Translations under genes and position numbers: made by a program | Shown: positions 10,237 to 21,429 of the stretch, piece after piece | How the letters are laid out: each line of letters starts with the position of its first letter | How positions within the stretch are numbered: the stretch's first letter is position 1 | Notes under the pieces: generated by a model | Seen by the model: only the letters and a program-made list of their open reading frames with translations | Databases searched by the model: none | What the model was told of the DNA's origin: nothing | Source of the DNA: Adiantum capillus-veneris | Lineage: Eukaryota; Streptophyta; Polypodiopsida; Polypodiales; Pteridaceae | Direction of reading: 5' to 3' | DNA length: 64,000 nucleotides | Assembly (NCBI GenBank): GCA_014529385.2 | Contig: CM043963.1 | Span: 5,489,501 to 5,553,500 of the forward strand

Positions 10237-11190
10237 TCATAGCAAAATCTGACATCCACAATCTCTAAGCTGACCAATCGAGATCAAACTCACTGTCAAA
10301 TCTGGTACATAGTGCACATGTTGTAACAAGTAAGATGCACCACTCGGTAATGACAGTCTCACATCTCCTGCACTTGCTATCGCATGCATCGATCCATCGG
10401 TCAAACGTACACTGCCAAGCATCCTGCTAGAATAGCTACAAAACCATTCACGATGCGGCGTGACATGAAACATAGCATCTGCGTCTAGCAACCACTGCGA
10501 AGGGAGTGCACCATCCACATGTATAGCATCTCGTGCATAGCTCGAGGTAAAAGTGACATCCCCGTTACTAGTATACTTCGACACTACATCTGCCTCAATT
10601 GTCAAAGCAACTGAGTCCATGGCATCACCACATACATCTCTGAGACTGCCATGTCTCCTACGATGTCGCATACGACGAAAACAACGCCGTCTAACGTGCC
10701 CAGAATGAACACAATACCAACATATCACCTGTCGGCATACTCGTGAATGTACATGTCTCACACGAGTCCTTGATGACTCATATCTATCATACATTTCATG
10801 TAATCTGCGCCAAAGTGCTCTCGAAGTAGTCTCATACATAACAAGAGCATATACAGATTCCGCAAGGTGCAAAGAGAGTGTAGATAGTGCCATCTCCTCT
10901 AGCTCCTTCCACTGATCATCAGACATGTTTGAAGGTCTACCTACATCACCACTCAATGGTTGATGCAACCCTCGATGTGTCAATGCATCAAGTATACACT
11001 CTCTCCATGCCGCAAAGTCTGACCCATCAAACACGCGCATCTGTGAGAGGTCACAATCTGATCGATCACCTGTCTCTACCATGAGCACAAGTAGCAAGCT
11101 AGATAGCAAAACCACCTCACCAACAACACCTGGAAACTGTCTACAAATATGGTCAGAAACACAATGTAAAACCTGTGAGACACACTCCAA
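10237..11190 (-). pseudogene. copia-2 ORF1: gag with zinc knuckle and degenerate protease
   Basis: 317 residues; the likely start is the Met of MVETGDRSD (about residue 36). Residues about 50-145 match the copia gag (UBN2-like) pattern: FDGSDFAAWRECILDALTHR, LHQPLSG, MSDDQWKELEEMALSTL. The zinc knuckle CWYCVHSGHVRRRC (Cx2Cx4Hx4C) follows at about 160. The protease start WLLDADAMFHVTPHREWF has DAD where retropepsins have D-S/T-G, so the active site is lost. It ends YVPDLTVSLISIGQLRDCGC, the usual lead into the pre-integrase module. Gag is shortened between the UBN2-like part and the knuckle. Confidence 0.75.
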
Positions 11191-12671
11191 AATAGAGCTC
11201 CCGCAATGTCAACCAAATCAGCCCTAAACTGGCTCGAATCGCATCAGACAAAAGTCTGCAAATATGGCTGTAAAATATGGCTGCAAATCAGCCCCAAATC
11301 AGCCCCAAAATTCAGCTCTTAAACAGCTGCATAAACAAGTCACAAACGTGTCCCAGATCAACCTACAACTGAGTCATACATGGACACCTGCAGAGAGGAA
11401 ACAATGGCTGAAAATTCAGCGCCCAAATAAGCCCTCAAACCTGCCTGTAAACTTGTAAACCTGTAGCTGAATCCTGCTGAAAAACCTCAAGCCATTAGTG
11501 CTCGAATCCGACTACCTAGCTCATAGGCACACAAGCATACATCACAATACTCACTCCTGTGAGTGTGCCAAGATAAATGTACGCCTGTCAAACCCGTGAG
11601 CTAATCACCAAGCCCACACTGTGCGGTATCGATGCATACACACACACACACACAAATCTCCCACCTGCAGAGAACACCGCATGCAAATGCTGAGTGCAAC
11701 CCGCAATCTCTACCTAGATCGCATAAATGATGCGCATAAAACTCCTGGAAAAATTTCGCCAGAGTTTCGTCAGTAAAACGGCCACAAAACCAGTAACCAA
11801 ACTGACTGCACGCTCAAAACCATGAGCAACCAAAGCTCATCAAACCTCACTCCAAATGCATGCACCAATCTCTACACTTTGCATACATCATTGCAAACAC
11901 CTGCAAATCTAGTACACAAATATCTGTTCTACCTGTGACTGCCAAAAAACATGCTCGAGGCATACATTGTCGAGCTCAAAATGCAATCACATTAGTCTCC
12001 CTGAGCATCAAACCACATAAGGCATACATCGTATCCTCCCACCTGTGAGAAAACTTGCAGCAAATATCACTCTCACATCTGAGAGCAAACCATGTGTGGA
12101 ATCCTCGACACACAATAAACAACTGCTGCTGCAGAAAATTCAACATTCAGAATTTTAAAATTTTGATATGACGAGCGCGTCCGGAGCGTGCCAAAACCTC
12201 AAGGTAGACTCCTGGATCACATGTATCCGAGTCCGGGTGTGAAAGCTATGCCAAAAAACGCTGATTTCGGTCCAAAAACGTAGCAAAACTTGCTGCTGCA
12301 GCAGAAATTTCAGAGGTCAAAATCAGCTCAAATAGACATCACCATTGCGTCCGGAGCGTGCCACAACCCCAGGTTACACCTTAACCTTGCATAAATCGCA
12401 TTCCGTATGCAAAAGTTATGCAGAAAACACTGTTTTTGGGGCTCGAAAAATGACCTGCGGAAATGAAAATCTGCATTTTTCCCTGCAAGTATGGCTGTAA
12501 ATAACCATACACACTTGCAATACACTCTTCCCTCAAGCTTCAGAATGCCCCTCAAGCTTCCATGAGCACAGATCTGGTGGTTGCTCACCGATCTCAAGCT
12601 TCCACTGAAAGCGAGCTCACCATAGCCGAAAGCTCACTCCTCTATAGCACTCCATCTGTCGCGAAGCCAAA
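11191..12671 (-). repeat. copia-2 leader, non-coding, with tandem duplication
   Basis: This 1.48-kb stretch between gag and PBS has no convincing ORF. Two related units begin with the shared 17-mer GCGTCCGGAGCGTGCCA at 12177 and 12347 (period 170). Both contain a CCAAAAA/GCAGAAAA block and a TGCTGCTGCAG word lies nearby. Nearer gag, ATGGCTG and AATCAGCCCC are repeated at 11265-11315. A CA run lies at 11638-11654. Confidence 0.5.
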
Positions 12672-12683
12672 GCTTTGATACCA
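12672..12683 (-). other. copia-2 primer-binding site
   Basis: The minus strand reads TGGTATCAAAGC, 11 of 12 matches to the initiator-Met PBS, two bases from the 5' LTR. Confidence 0.8.
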
Positions 12684-12685
12684 AT

Positions 12686-12876
12686 TGAAGGGGATCGGGG
12701 AGCACCACAGACGGAGAGTGAGAGAGAGAGAAAGAGACACATGACACAGATATGGGTGGGGAGACTCCAAAGAGTGAGCAGCCCCCTATACACTTATGCT
12801 ATGTATAAGGTATAGAAGTCAGTGGGCGTCCAGACTCTGGGCGGCCGGGCAAGGCACAGACGCCTATACCTCAACA
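12686..12876 (-). mobile_element. copia-2 5' LTR (191 bp)
   Basis: Near-identical to 8984-9173 (about eight differences seen). It is followed by the second CTAAG (12877-12881). Confidence 0.9.
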
Positions 12877-12881
12877 CTAAG

Positions 12882-14231
12882 ATTCATTTAGATGACACCC
12901 AAGGGAAAAAATTTTCTGCAGTGAGAATTACAAAAGGTTTTGGTAGCAAGTAGGATCTAAACTTTCTCACCGCAAACATGAGAGAAAGCATCATGAGTTC
13001 TGCCTCCGTGTAGCCTCTCTCCAAAGCATTCATGACCCTACTAGCAAAGTAGATGGGTCGCATCCTGGTACTGTGGGGATCTTGTTGTAGCAAAACAACA
13101 CCAATTGTTTCTTTCCCAACACTAGAGCTAACAGAGAATATGTACTCCCAACAAGGAGGCATAAGTGTTGGTAGCTCTGACAGAATGACTTTGATGTTGC
13201 AAAAATATTCTTCAAGCTCATCAGACCAAACAAACTCGACTTGTTGTGTCAACTTTTGCAAAGGGTGAAGTAACTCCGAGGCTAAGTGAATGAAGCGTGA
13301 CATATACTTCACCTTTTGAATGAATGAGATGACCTCTTTGAGATTTTTGGGTGATGGGAGCTCAATAAGAGCCTTTGCCTTTGAAAGATCCACCTCAATG
13401 TCTTTATAGGAAACCTTGTGACCAAGCAAGATCACTTCATCCTCACCTATGTGACACTTGTCGGGGTTGAGCCGACCTCCCATGTCATAGAGCTTCTTTA
13501 AACTTTCTTCTACCCTTTGTAGATGCAATGATTTTGAGCTATAAATGCAAAAATCATCAATAAAAATCCTAATGGACTTTCCAAAGAATGCTTGAAACAC
13601 CATGTTCATGAAGCGTTGGAAAGTTTCAGGAGCATTTGTCAGGCCAAATGGCATGACTCTAAAAGCATAACAACCCCAAGGAGTGATGAAGGTTGTTTTC
13701 AATTGGTCCTCCAATGAAATCCCTATTTGAAAGTAACCTGAGTAGCCATCACACACATTGTACTTCTCATGACCAGCTACCTCATTCAGTATCTCATCCT
13801 GAAATGGGAGGGAAAAGTGATCTCTTTTTGTTGCCTCATTGATCTCTTTTTGTTGCCACACACACCCTCCAGTTGCCGTTCTTCTTGGGAGTGACAACAA
13901 CGGGAGAGACCCACTATGAATTCTCCACTGGATAAATGAAACCTGCTGCTAGAAGCTTTCTTACCTCCTTGAGTAGAGCCTGCTCCTTAATGACTCCTTG
14001 CCTTCGTAGCTTTTGAGCCTTAGGTGTGGCCTCTGGCTTCAACTCAATCTTGTGTTGAACAACATCTACTCCACGCACATCCGTGTAGTCTTTAGCAAAA
14101 AGCCTTGGAAATTTCCTTAGCACACATTTGAACTCCTCTCTTTCGTCCTTTGTAAGTGTTGTGGACAACATACCTTCTAACATTCCTTCATCTTGCACAT
14201 TTTGGTTCTCTTGAGTACCTACCTCTTCCAA
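12882..14231 (-). pseudogene. gypsy-1 reverse transcriptase and first RNase H
   Basis: RT fingers begin LRRQGVIKEQALLKEVRKLL, GFIYPVENS, then an in-frame TAG before WVSPVV and KKNGNWR. A tandem duplication in which the 18-mer TGATCTCTTTTTGTTGCC occurs at 13818 and 13840 (22-bp period) shifts the frame. Palm motifs follow: DGYSGYFQIGI, FGLTNAPETFQRFMN, and the catalytic box IFIDDFCIYS (Asp-Asp intact). RNase H follows with GVVLLQQDP, RPIYFASRVMNALERGYTEAE; its first catalytic position reads FSVSSSVGKE with no Asp, as expected of the dead first RNase H in Tat-like elements. The frame breaks at PFVILTAENFF where copia-2 inserted and resumes at 8983. Confidence 0.85.
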
Positions 14232-14249
14232 ACCTCGAGAAGAGGTCTC

Positions 14250-14804
14250 CTAGTTGTTTGGCTTAAACCTTACCCCCATGACTTCAATGGAAGACTCCTC
14301 TTCAGTAATGCTGCTGCTACTTTCTTCTTCTGAAGTGTTATCAATCCAATCTTCTTCCGTCTCACTTTGAGATGATTCTTCATGGAGCTCCTCTTGGCGT
14401 TGCTCCTTCATGTCAAAGACAACCTTCTTATGATTGTCATTCCTGCAAATTATCTTTCCACTCTCCCAATCTTGCAAAGCTCGCATTTTCATTAGCCATG
14501 GTCTTCCTAGGATAAATGGGTAACCATTTCCTTTGGTAGACATACCATAGAAATCTATTGCCTTCATTATGCCAAAGGCCTCCACAAAAACATTTTTACA
14601 AATGCCTACGCACCTAGCCTTGCTATTGTTTGCCATCTTGACTTTAATTTCAGGTGTCTCATGGATGTGCATGCCTAGTCTTTGCATGAGCCCCTCTGTC
14701 ATGATGCAAATTTGTGTACCCCCATCCACTAGACCTTTCCTAACCAATCTTCCTTTGATGTAACAATCTAGCACAGGTGTAATATCCTCGTTCAGCATGT
14801 GCAA
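14250..14804 (-). pseudogene. gypsy-1 aspartic protease
   Basis: 184 residues. The active-site segment KGLVDGGTQICIMTE has D-G-G in place of the usual D-S/T-G. The flap-like and C-terminal parts follow (PFILGRPWLMKMRALQDW), then an acidic Glu/Ser tail (about 130-170). It ends at a TAG 19 bases before the RT frame, which is in the same phase; upstream it is separated from gag by a stop and a frame change near 14810. It would normally cleave the gag-pol polyprotein. Confidence 0.7.
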
Positions 14805-14823
14805 TTTTTACAACAGGAACACT

Positions 14824-16153
14824 CTATTTTAACTTTCTCCTAGTGCTAAGTGCCTTTGTTAAATCCCTCCTAACTTGTCGGCATAATGCAAGAAACTGAG
14901 GCCATGCGATATCAGGACCCTTACCTCGCATGTCTTCCAACAGGTTGTATGGAGCCATACCATGTCCAAGAGGGAAGTCTTGGAGATTGATACAACGTCG
15001 AGTCCTCTTAGCTTCCTTGGTTTCCTTTGCCTTCTTGCCTCGTCCATGCTCACTCTGTGATGTGACTCCTTCTTTCTCTTTACCTTTTCCTCGACCACGC
15101 TTAATGCCATTTGCTTCCATGTCAACCTCATTTGAGTTTGTCACCTCTACCACATGCACATATGGATCTAGCAAAGGTGGAACTCCTTCTACCCCTTGTG
15201 GAGGTGGTCTTGGTTTGTAGAAGCCTTGGTTGTTGACCAGTTCCTTCACCTGCATTCATCACTGGATAATTCAAGTTAGGTCTCCCTAGCTCCCCACGTG
15301 GCCAAGGACAATTATACATCCCATGTCCAGACTCACAGCAATTCCAACATTGCAAGACTCTCCTAGGTCGTGAATCTCTCTCTTCAGACTTCTTTGCTTG
15401 TCCCTTTGGACCTACAGCTTGTGCAAGGTGAATTGATAGGCTGCTTAAAGATTCATTTAACTTCTCAATCACTTCCGCCGTTACCTCAGGAAGCTCCCTA
15501 GATGTTGATGCTTGTGACTTACCTTTGGGTCTAAGACCTTCTATTGGAACCTCCCCCCTTAAGCACTTGAGTTTCCCATATTTCTCAGTAGCCCTAGTTT
15601 CAGCTGCATCAAAGGTAGCAGGTGCACCGGCCTCAACTTTTACCTTAAGGTCAGGAAAGAGTCCAGTTATGAACCTCTCCTTCTTGAGGAACTCTGCACC
15701 ATCACCAGGGTTAGAAACATTTCGTATCCATAGAGCCCAAAGACGTAGAAACTCTTGCTTGTACAAGTAGTAGTCATCTAAATCTTTTTGCTTATGAGAA
15801 ACAATGTCTTGCCATAGTTTTTGAGTGTTTTGGGGATCAAAAAAGTATTTCTTGAAACGATTCAAAACTTCTGTGTAATTCCCTTTAACTTCCTCAGGCA
15901 ACGAGTCAAACCAAGTGCTAGCATCTTTCCTAAGGACCACTTCAAACATCTCTACACGTTTTTGATCAGTTACTATCCTCTTGATACGACAAGACATCTC
16001 GAAATTTGCTGAAAATAATTCTGCATTCTCTCCAGGCTCTCCAAAGAAAAGAGGATATCCAGACATTTGGCGTTGGGCCTCCATTGAATCAGTTTCAAGG
16101 TGAAAACACGTTTTTTTATAAAGATTTACACAGTAATATTTTCTAAATTGCAA
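14824..16153 (-). pseudogene. gypsy-1 gag
   Basis: Two overlapping frames of one gene with a frameshift at about 15240. The first (16153-15128) contains the retrotransposon gag core: FEVVLRKDASTWFDSLPEEV, LNRFKKYFFDPQNTQKLW, YLYKQEFLRLWALW, and the zinc knuckle CWNCCESGHGMYNC at about residue 270. The second (15255-14824) continues KPRPPPQGVEGVPPLLDPYV, a basic KKAKETKEAKRTRR stretch and a C-terminal helix. The likely start is the Met in SMEAQRQMSGYPLFF (about 16084) or the upstream Met at 16153. Gag forms the particle and packages RNA. Confidence 0.8.
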
Positions 16154-16668
16154 TCTATTCTACAACAAAATAAAAATATTCACATCAAATGACCTATGAT
16201 AATCAATAAGAGGCAGGATGACAGGGTTTGGTGACGCCAGAATTTCTCCTACTCTTTGGGCACCAAACATGAACACCATACGTTGTTGAAAGTGGACCTT
16301 CCTACTAATTGCAAAGTTTATTCTAATGTGTGGAGTAAAATGGAAGGGGAAAACCTCTATTACTGGGCCATTATCCATGGTCTATGCATGAACTAATGCT
16401 TAAAACAAAACAAAAATGTAGACGTCCAAACTAAGGTCGTACCTAATGAGAGGCAAAATAAAGGGATTTACTGATGCATTTATCTCTGCCAACCTAAGGG
16501 GACCTAAAATTCTAAGAATTACACGTTGAAATTGTAACTTAGTACTAACAATTATGTGTACCTTTTGCCTTGCAATGGGAATAAAAGGATTATACAAATT
16601 ATCGTGATTCATGCAACTTACTTGACTATGCTAAAGGTTGAACCTACACAAAAAGATACACAAGCCGT
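16154..16668 (-). repeat. gypsy-1 leader with duplicated ~235-bp unit coding two related 70-residue frames
   Basis: Minus-strand frames at 16612-16400 (70 aa) and 16378-16160 (72 aa) align along their length: NPFILPLIRYDLSLDVYIFV against NPVILPLIDYHRSFDVNIFI, and RLAEINAS against RVGEILAS. They represent a diverged tandem duplication between PBS and gag. No known family is recognised. Both begin with ATG and end close to a stop shared by position. Confidence 0.5.
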
Positions 16669-16685
16669 CCTCAGTGGGGGCACCA
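16669..16685 (-). other. gypsy-1 primer-binding site
   Basis: The minus strand reads TGGTGCCCCCACTGAGG, starting a few bases after the LTR end (CCGCCTCA). It begins with the obligatory TGG; I cannot assign the tRNA. Confidence 0.6.
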
Positions 16686-16689
16686 AAAT

Positions 16690-17416
16690 TGAGGCGGTCC
16701 AGGGCGGGCAACAAGAGAGGCGACCTCTAAACACCCCTCAAGGCTCCCGTGCTGCTCAATTGGGGTTGGGGCAACCACAAGCACAACACAACAACAAACC
16801 CATAGCCAAACCCAAACAAGATAGAGACACCACCTAGTTATGGTATGCGAATTAGGATGCAAGAGAGATTTTGTCACAACCAAGAAGATACACCACAAAA
16901 AACACACACAAGCAACCTCACACCAAGACACACAGAATGGACTAGAGAGAGCTAGAGCAAATGGAAGAGAGAGAGGAATGGATCTTGCGTGATACTTTAT
17001 GTGTGACTTGCAAATGGAGATGGTTCATTATGTTACTATCGTAGAGCTTGTACAAAAACTCACTCAATGCTTAGTGAATGCTAAACATTGCCAACACACA
17101 CACACACTGTCTTAGGGTGTGGGAGACCTCTCACCACAATACCCTCTTACAATGGACACAAAATTGGCAATGAAAACACACTAAAACACTTTCTAAAGCA
17201 AGATCAAACGATAGAACTCAAAATACACAAGTCACCTTGAATTCACTAAACCGTATCGCACAAGTGGAAGGACGAAGATTTGAACGTTGAAGCACGCCTT
17301 TGATGCACCAAACCTCAATTTATTGATGATGGAGGAACATATACAATAGTGGTTGTGAGATTTTGAACTCACGCTCTCTCACTTGCAATGTGTAGCTTGA
17401 AAGCTTCTCTCACACC
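16690..17416 (-). mobile_element. gypsy-1 5' LTR fragment
   Basis: Matches 4181-4917 at about 96% and then stops abruptly where LARD-1 sequence begins (after TTCTCTCACACCAA). The promoter part with the TATA box is missing. Confidence 0.85.
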
Positions 17417-17417
17417 A

Positions 17418-18101
17418 AAATCTCTCTCTCTCTCACTCTCATGCTCGGCAAGATAAAGGAGGGAAATCTCTCTCTCTTGGCAAAGGGATTGGAAGTAAAG
17501 CATGTGAAGAGCTAGCATAAGGCAAAGCTTCTCTCTCTTTCTCTCTCTCGGCTCTTGTGAAGCTTGAGAGGGCATAAACAAGAAACCAAGGTCAAAGCAA
17601 TCAAAGGCAAGAAACTCGAGTCGAGGTCAAGGAGGGAAATTTTTCTCTCTCTCTCGAGCTAGTTCTCGGCAAGGCATGCAAGCAAGGAACACAGAGGTCA
17701 AATCTTGAGAAGAAGCTTGTCAAGGATTAAAGGAAGTAAGGAATTGAAGCCTGCAGGATCCATGGGGCAATCGAAGCAGATAAAGCGACATGAGGGAATT
17801 TCCATCACCGTCATCCGTTAGAGATTGTATTAGCATTTTGTTAAGTTTGGTGTCGTTAACAGCCCGGTTAATCCTGTAAATGGGAGCTTAAACTCCTAGT
17901 TAGCAGATGATCCAAGTGAAGGTGTTGTTAATAGCCCGCCTTGGCTAAGAACTACGTTGTACGCAAAGCATTAATCAATTAATTGATGATTACGGAGATT
18001 GCCAGAGTCAATTGAATCACTTGTTCTTGTTCTCACACCTCTCACAGCGAGAGGCCTGGCGCCTGCCCGCGACTCATGTTTCCAACACATATCCCCCGAC
18101 A
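17418..18101 (+). mobile_element. LARD-1 5' LTR (5'-truncated)
   Basis: Aligns with 22235-22912 including the words GAGACATGAGGGAATTTCC-like, TTAGCAGATGATCCAAGTGA and GGCCTGGCGCCTGCCCG. It starts inside a CT-rich run at the junction with the gypsy-1 LTR. Confidence 0.75.
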
Positions 18102-18105
18102 TCTT

Positions 18106-18119
18106 TGGTGAACCCGACG
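18106..18119 (+). other. LARD-1 primer-binding-site candidate
   Basis: TGGTGAACCCGACG begins four bases after the LTR end. tRNA not identified. Confidence 0.4.
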
Positions 18120-18148
18120 CAAAACAAGCCGGGGTGGGAGGTAAAGAT

Positions 18149-20370
18149 GGAGAGCTTAGAGCAGATGATGAAGTTGATTGCATAATTAAGTGCAAACAGT
18201 TTTTATGATAAGTCAACAGTTCCAGTTTTTTGAAGATTCTTCAATTGGTTCAAGGATCTTTGCTTGAAGTGGTGACCGTAAAGAAGAAAAATCAAATCAA
18301 TGAAGCTTTGGATGCAGCGTTAGATGCAGTATACGATGAGAGACGACTCTTTGATGGATCCGATCCAGAGGCCTACCTAGAGCGCTATGAGCTAGAGACC
18401 AAGGTAAGAGGGATACCAGAAGAGTTGATGGTCAAATTTTTTGAGCAGTTAGTGAGTTCAGATGTGAAGAACCAGATTCAAGAGGTTACAAGAGCCTGCA
18501 GCGGAAACTGGGAGTATTTCAAAGAATCTATTGTGCAAGTAAGTTATGAGCAGTATGAAAGCTATCAGGGATAGAGTACAAGTCTACCAGACTACGCGGA
18601 TATCCAAGGACAAGTACGATCACAGTTAGAAGTTGTGATTGATGAGTTTATTGTGCAGGATGCTCTACCTTCTTACAGGCTAATGATGAAGACATAGTCA
18701 AAGCTGTGTATGAAAATTTGGGATTTGCAGATGCCTTGCATGAAGGAGAAGTCTTTGAGGGCAAGGCTTTACAACTTCAGGATATAAATGGTAAATTTTG
18801 CAAAGAACCTATACATGCAGTGCAGGACGAAAGGAAATCAGAGGACCAAAACAACAAAGCGGTTAAAGCTAAGGAAGAAATTGTGCAGGTGAATGAGTGC
18901 AGCCATATTCAAGTAGACATGCAGGAAGCTTCGCTTACAACAACTCATACTTTTTCTACTGACTTGGAATATGAGCAAAAAGTTTTGATACAGATTGTAC
19001 CATAGAGTTGATTGATGGTACTGGTATAGATTTTGCCAAAGAGCTGATTAACGATACAGATGTCATAGGTCAAAGTAGGGCTGTTTGTTAAGAGCAGCAG
19101 GACCATGGATCTTGGTATGTCTGATTTACTGAATTTGGATGTACCAGATTTTGAGGACTTGGCTAAGCAAGAGTATGTGCTTGATTCAGAGGGGGTGCAG
19201 ACTCCTTCATTGACAAGTTTTTGCGAAGCAAAACTACCAAATTGGAAAATTGATCTTGAACGTGATTATGATGATTCAGAGGGGGTGCAGATTCCTTTGA
19301 CATGCTTCTGTGATCTAGAGCTACCGATCTGGCAGACTGATCCTGGATTTGATGATGGTGATTTAGAGAGGGAGCAAACTTCTTCTCTATAGAGAATTTG
19401 TGACACAGGGCTCACACTATGGCAGAATAATCATGAACTTGATGATGCTGATTTAGAGGGGGTGCATAGTGAAGTGCAATCTCTTATTGATGAATATGAT
19501 TTGTTTCATTGTGCCGATGATACAGACAGGGCAGTAGATGAAATTTTCAATGTGCATGCTGAACTTTGTACTACAAAAGTGCAAAGATATTTGGATGAGG
19601 GTGAAAGACTTTAAGAGCAGTCTACAGCAGATGTTAGTATGCATGTCATATGTGGAAATCTTAGTTTACTACAGCAACCTGAGATGTGCAAGATGGAGGA
19701 ACCTTCTCAAGCGGTGGACCTAGATCTTATGTGCTTACTGGATGAAGCTTTAGAAGGGTTCTCAAACATAGATGCTAAGGATACCGATCAATCTAGATTC
19801 ATGCATGAGTAAGTTTGTTTAGATGCAATAGATGATGACCTTATGTAGTTGATAGATGATGCTCTACTTGATTTTGAGCCTCTACAAGATAGAGAATTGT
19901 TTTTTGATGCATCTTTTGAGCCTAATGAAGATATTTTAGCTAGAAACTTGATGTATTCAGATATGCATGATCAAGATTTCAATACTAGTGAGAGTGAAGG
20001 TGCACTGCCAATGCTTTTACCTATGATTGATAATCGACAATTGGATGAGCCAATTGCAGAGAGGATATGGCAATATCTGATGCTACCTGATGCTATATGG
20101 AATTTGATATTACCTTATGATGTAGGGGATTTTGAGCTAGCTTTTGACCCAAAAGGTGACAGATATATTCATGGTCCTGGGCAATGGAATTATATGCCAT
20201 ATGATCCAGGTGGTTTGTATAAAGATTTGTGGGCTAATTTATGTCTATGCTGTAATGATTAGAAATTATTTTATTTTCCCTATGATCCTGGAGGATGGTG
20301 CAATTTTTTAAAAGAAATGCTCACAGTGGAGCAGATGATTAGTTACTCGTTTGATCCCGAGGGCTACTAA
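18149..20370 (+). pseudogene. LARD-1 gag-like and acidic repeat protein, decayed
   Basis: A start at 18149 (MESLEQMMKLIA, then stops) leads to 18230-18574 with RRLFDGSDPEAYLERYELE and GIPEELMVKFFEQLVSSDV, which resembles the N-terminal gag core of Ty3/gypsy elements. From 18706 to about 20370 one phase stays mostly open with scattered stops (such as 19390, 19612, 19812, 19846, 20260) and one local shift near 19000. It codes an acidic protein with a repeated module DSEGVQTPSLTSFCEAKLP / DSEGVQIPLTCFCDLELPIW / a third copy with LTLWQNN, plus DPGGLYKDLW near the end. No polymerase motif. Function unknown. Confidence 0.45.
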
Positions 20371-21429
20371 AGTGCAAGTTGCTGATTTGGAGAGTACTAG
20401 TTATCTGTTGTAGCAGGTTGCATGGTACAAGATTTTGTTTTCTAGGTTATGCTAGGTCAGAAGAGTGTTTGGTTATGCGTTCAATAAGCTTACATGGATG
20501 GCATCCAGTTGACTTCTTTGGACAATTAATGAAGTATCTTTGTATCTTTTGAGTTGGTTCTGCTACCAGAACTTGAGGTAAAGGACTTGACGGCCATTCC
20601 GTGTGCATCATTAACTCGAGCACTTGAGTCTGACGGGGTTCACTAAACTGGTTTTTCATAATTGAATGCTTTGAAGATACGACAGATATGGTTCAGAGAT
20701 TTTTGATGGACAACTACCTAATGATTAAGCTAGAACATTGATGATAGGTGTAAGCCTTGATTTATTTCTCATATGTTTACCAGTTGCGTGAGTCTGATGT
20801 TGGCAAAGAGCTAAAGGTACCTATACCAGATGCAGATTGAAGTACAGTTAGCACAAACCGGAGGCTACACAGGTTCCGAGGGGTGGATGTCGTGCAGCTC
20901 CGCTCCCATGCTAAGAAAGATGCTCGAAAAATGTACATCAAGCTTATTCAAGGCTTACTTGATTAATGGTCAATGATCAAAGCTTCTTAACTGGCCAAGT
21001 TTAATGATTAAAATATGCCAGATGCATCTCACAAGGGCCAACGGATGCCTTAATGATGCTAGAAAGGACTATGCTTGAAGTGATCACAGATGGGATATTA
21101 TGATTTAGAACTACAATTCTTGAAGTGCTCTACCGGTCTATCTTTACGACTCGTCGATTGGAGCTATGGTGAAGAAGTTATGGCAGTTTAAAGTTCAATT
21201 CGATTGCAAATCCGTACCGGATTGGACAACTGCAACTAAGGTGACAAAATTTAAATGAATGTACGACCTAAAGTGCTCACTCTGAGGAGCGCGTCGGTCT
21301 TTTCTGATCAGTGATCGGATTTACGATTGTCAAGTTATTGATCGTTTAAGATTTATAGGGGGCCGGGTCCACACTAGTCCGGTCCACTCGGTTGGAGTGC
21401 CATCTCAAAGTTTTTGTCTTTCGTCCAGG
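20371..21429 (+). other. LARD-1 internal non-coding stretch
   Basis: No ORF, repeat or motif that I can support. Confidence 0.4.

Larger units (their letters stand above)
8984..12876 (-). mobile_element. copia-2: non-autonomous Ty1/copia element with target duplication
   Basis: Complete element of 3893 bp on the minus strand. LTRs at 8984-9173 and 12686-12876 begin TGAAGGGG and end CAACA on the plus strand and are about 96% alike by eye. The 5-bp duplication CTAAG lies at 8979-8983 and 12877-12881. PPT (AAGTGGGAGGT, minus) lies by 9174-9186 and PBS at 12672-12683. It keeps gag, a protease-like piece and the tail of RT, but lacks nearly all integrase, most RT and RNase H. It sits in the RNase H region of gypsy-1. 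Confidence 0.9.
4181..17416 (-). mobile_element. gypsy-1: Tat-like Ty3/gypsy element, interrupted by copia-2 and 5'-truncated
   Basis: Minus-strand order from the right: partial 5' LTR (16690-17416), PBS (16669-16685), leader, gag, PR, RT, degenerate RNase H, [copia-2 insertion 8984-12876], archaeal-type RNase H, integrase, PPT (6902-6912) and complete 3' LTR (4181-6901). A second RNase H between RT/RH and IN is the hallmark of plant Tat/Ogre-type elements (family knowledge). LTR copies differ by about 4% over the first 190 bases by eye, so the insertion is not recent. No target duplication can be checked because the right end is lost. Confidence 0.85.
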
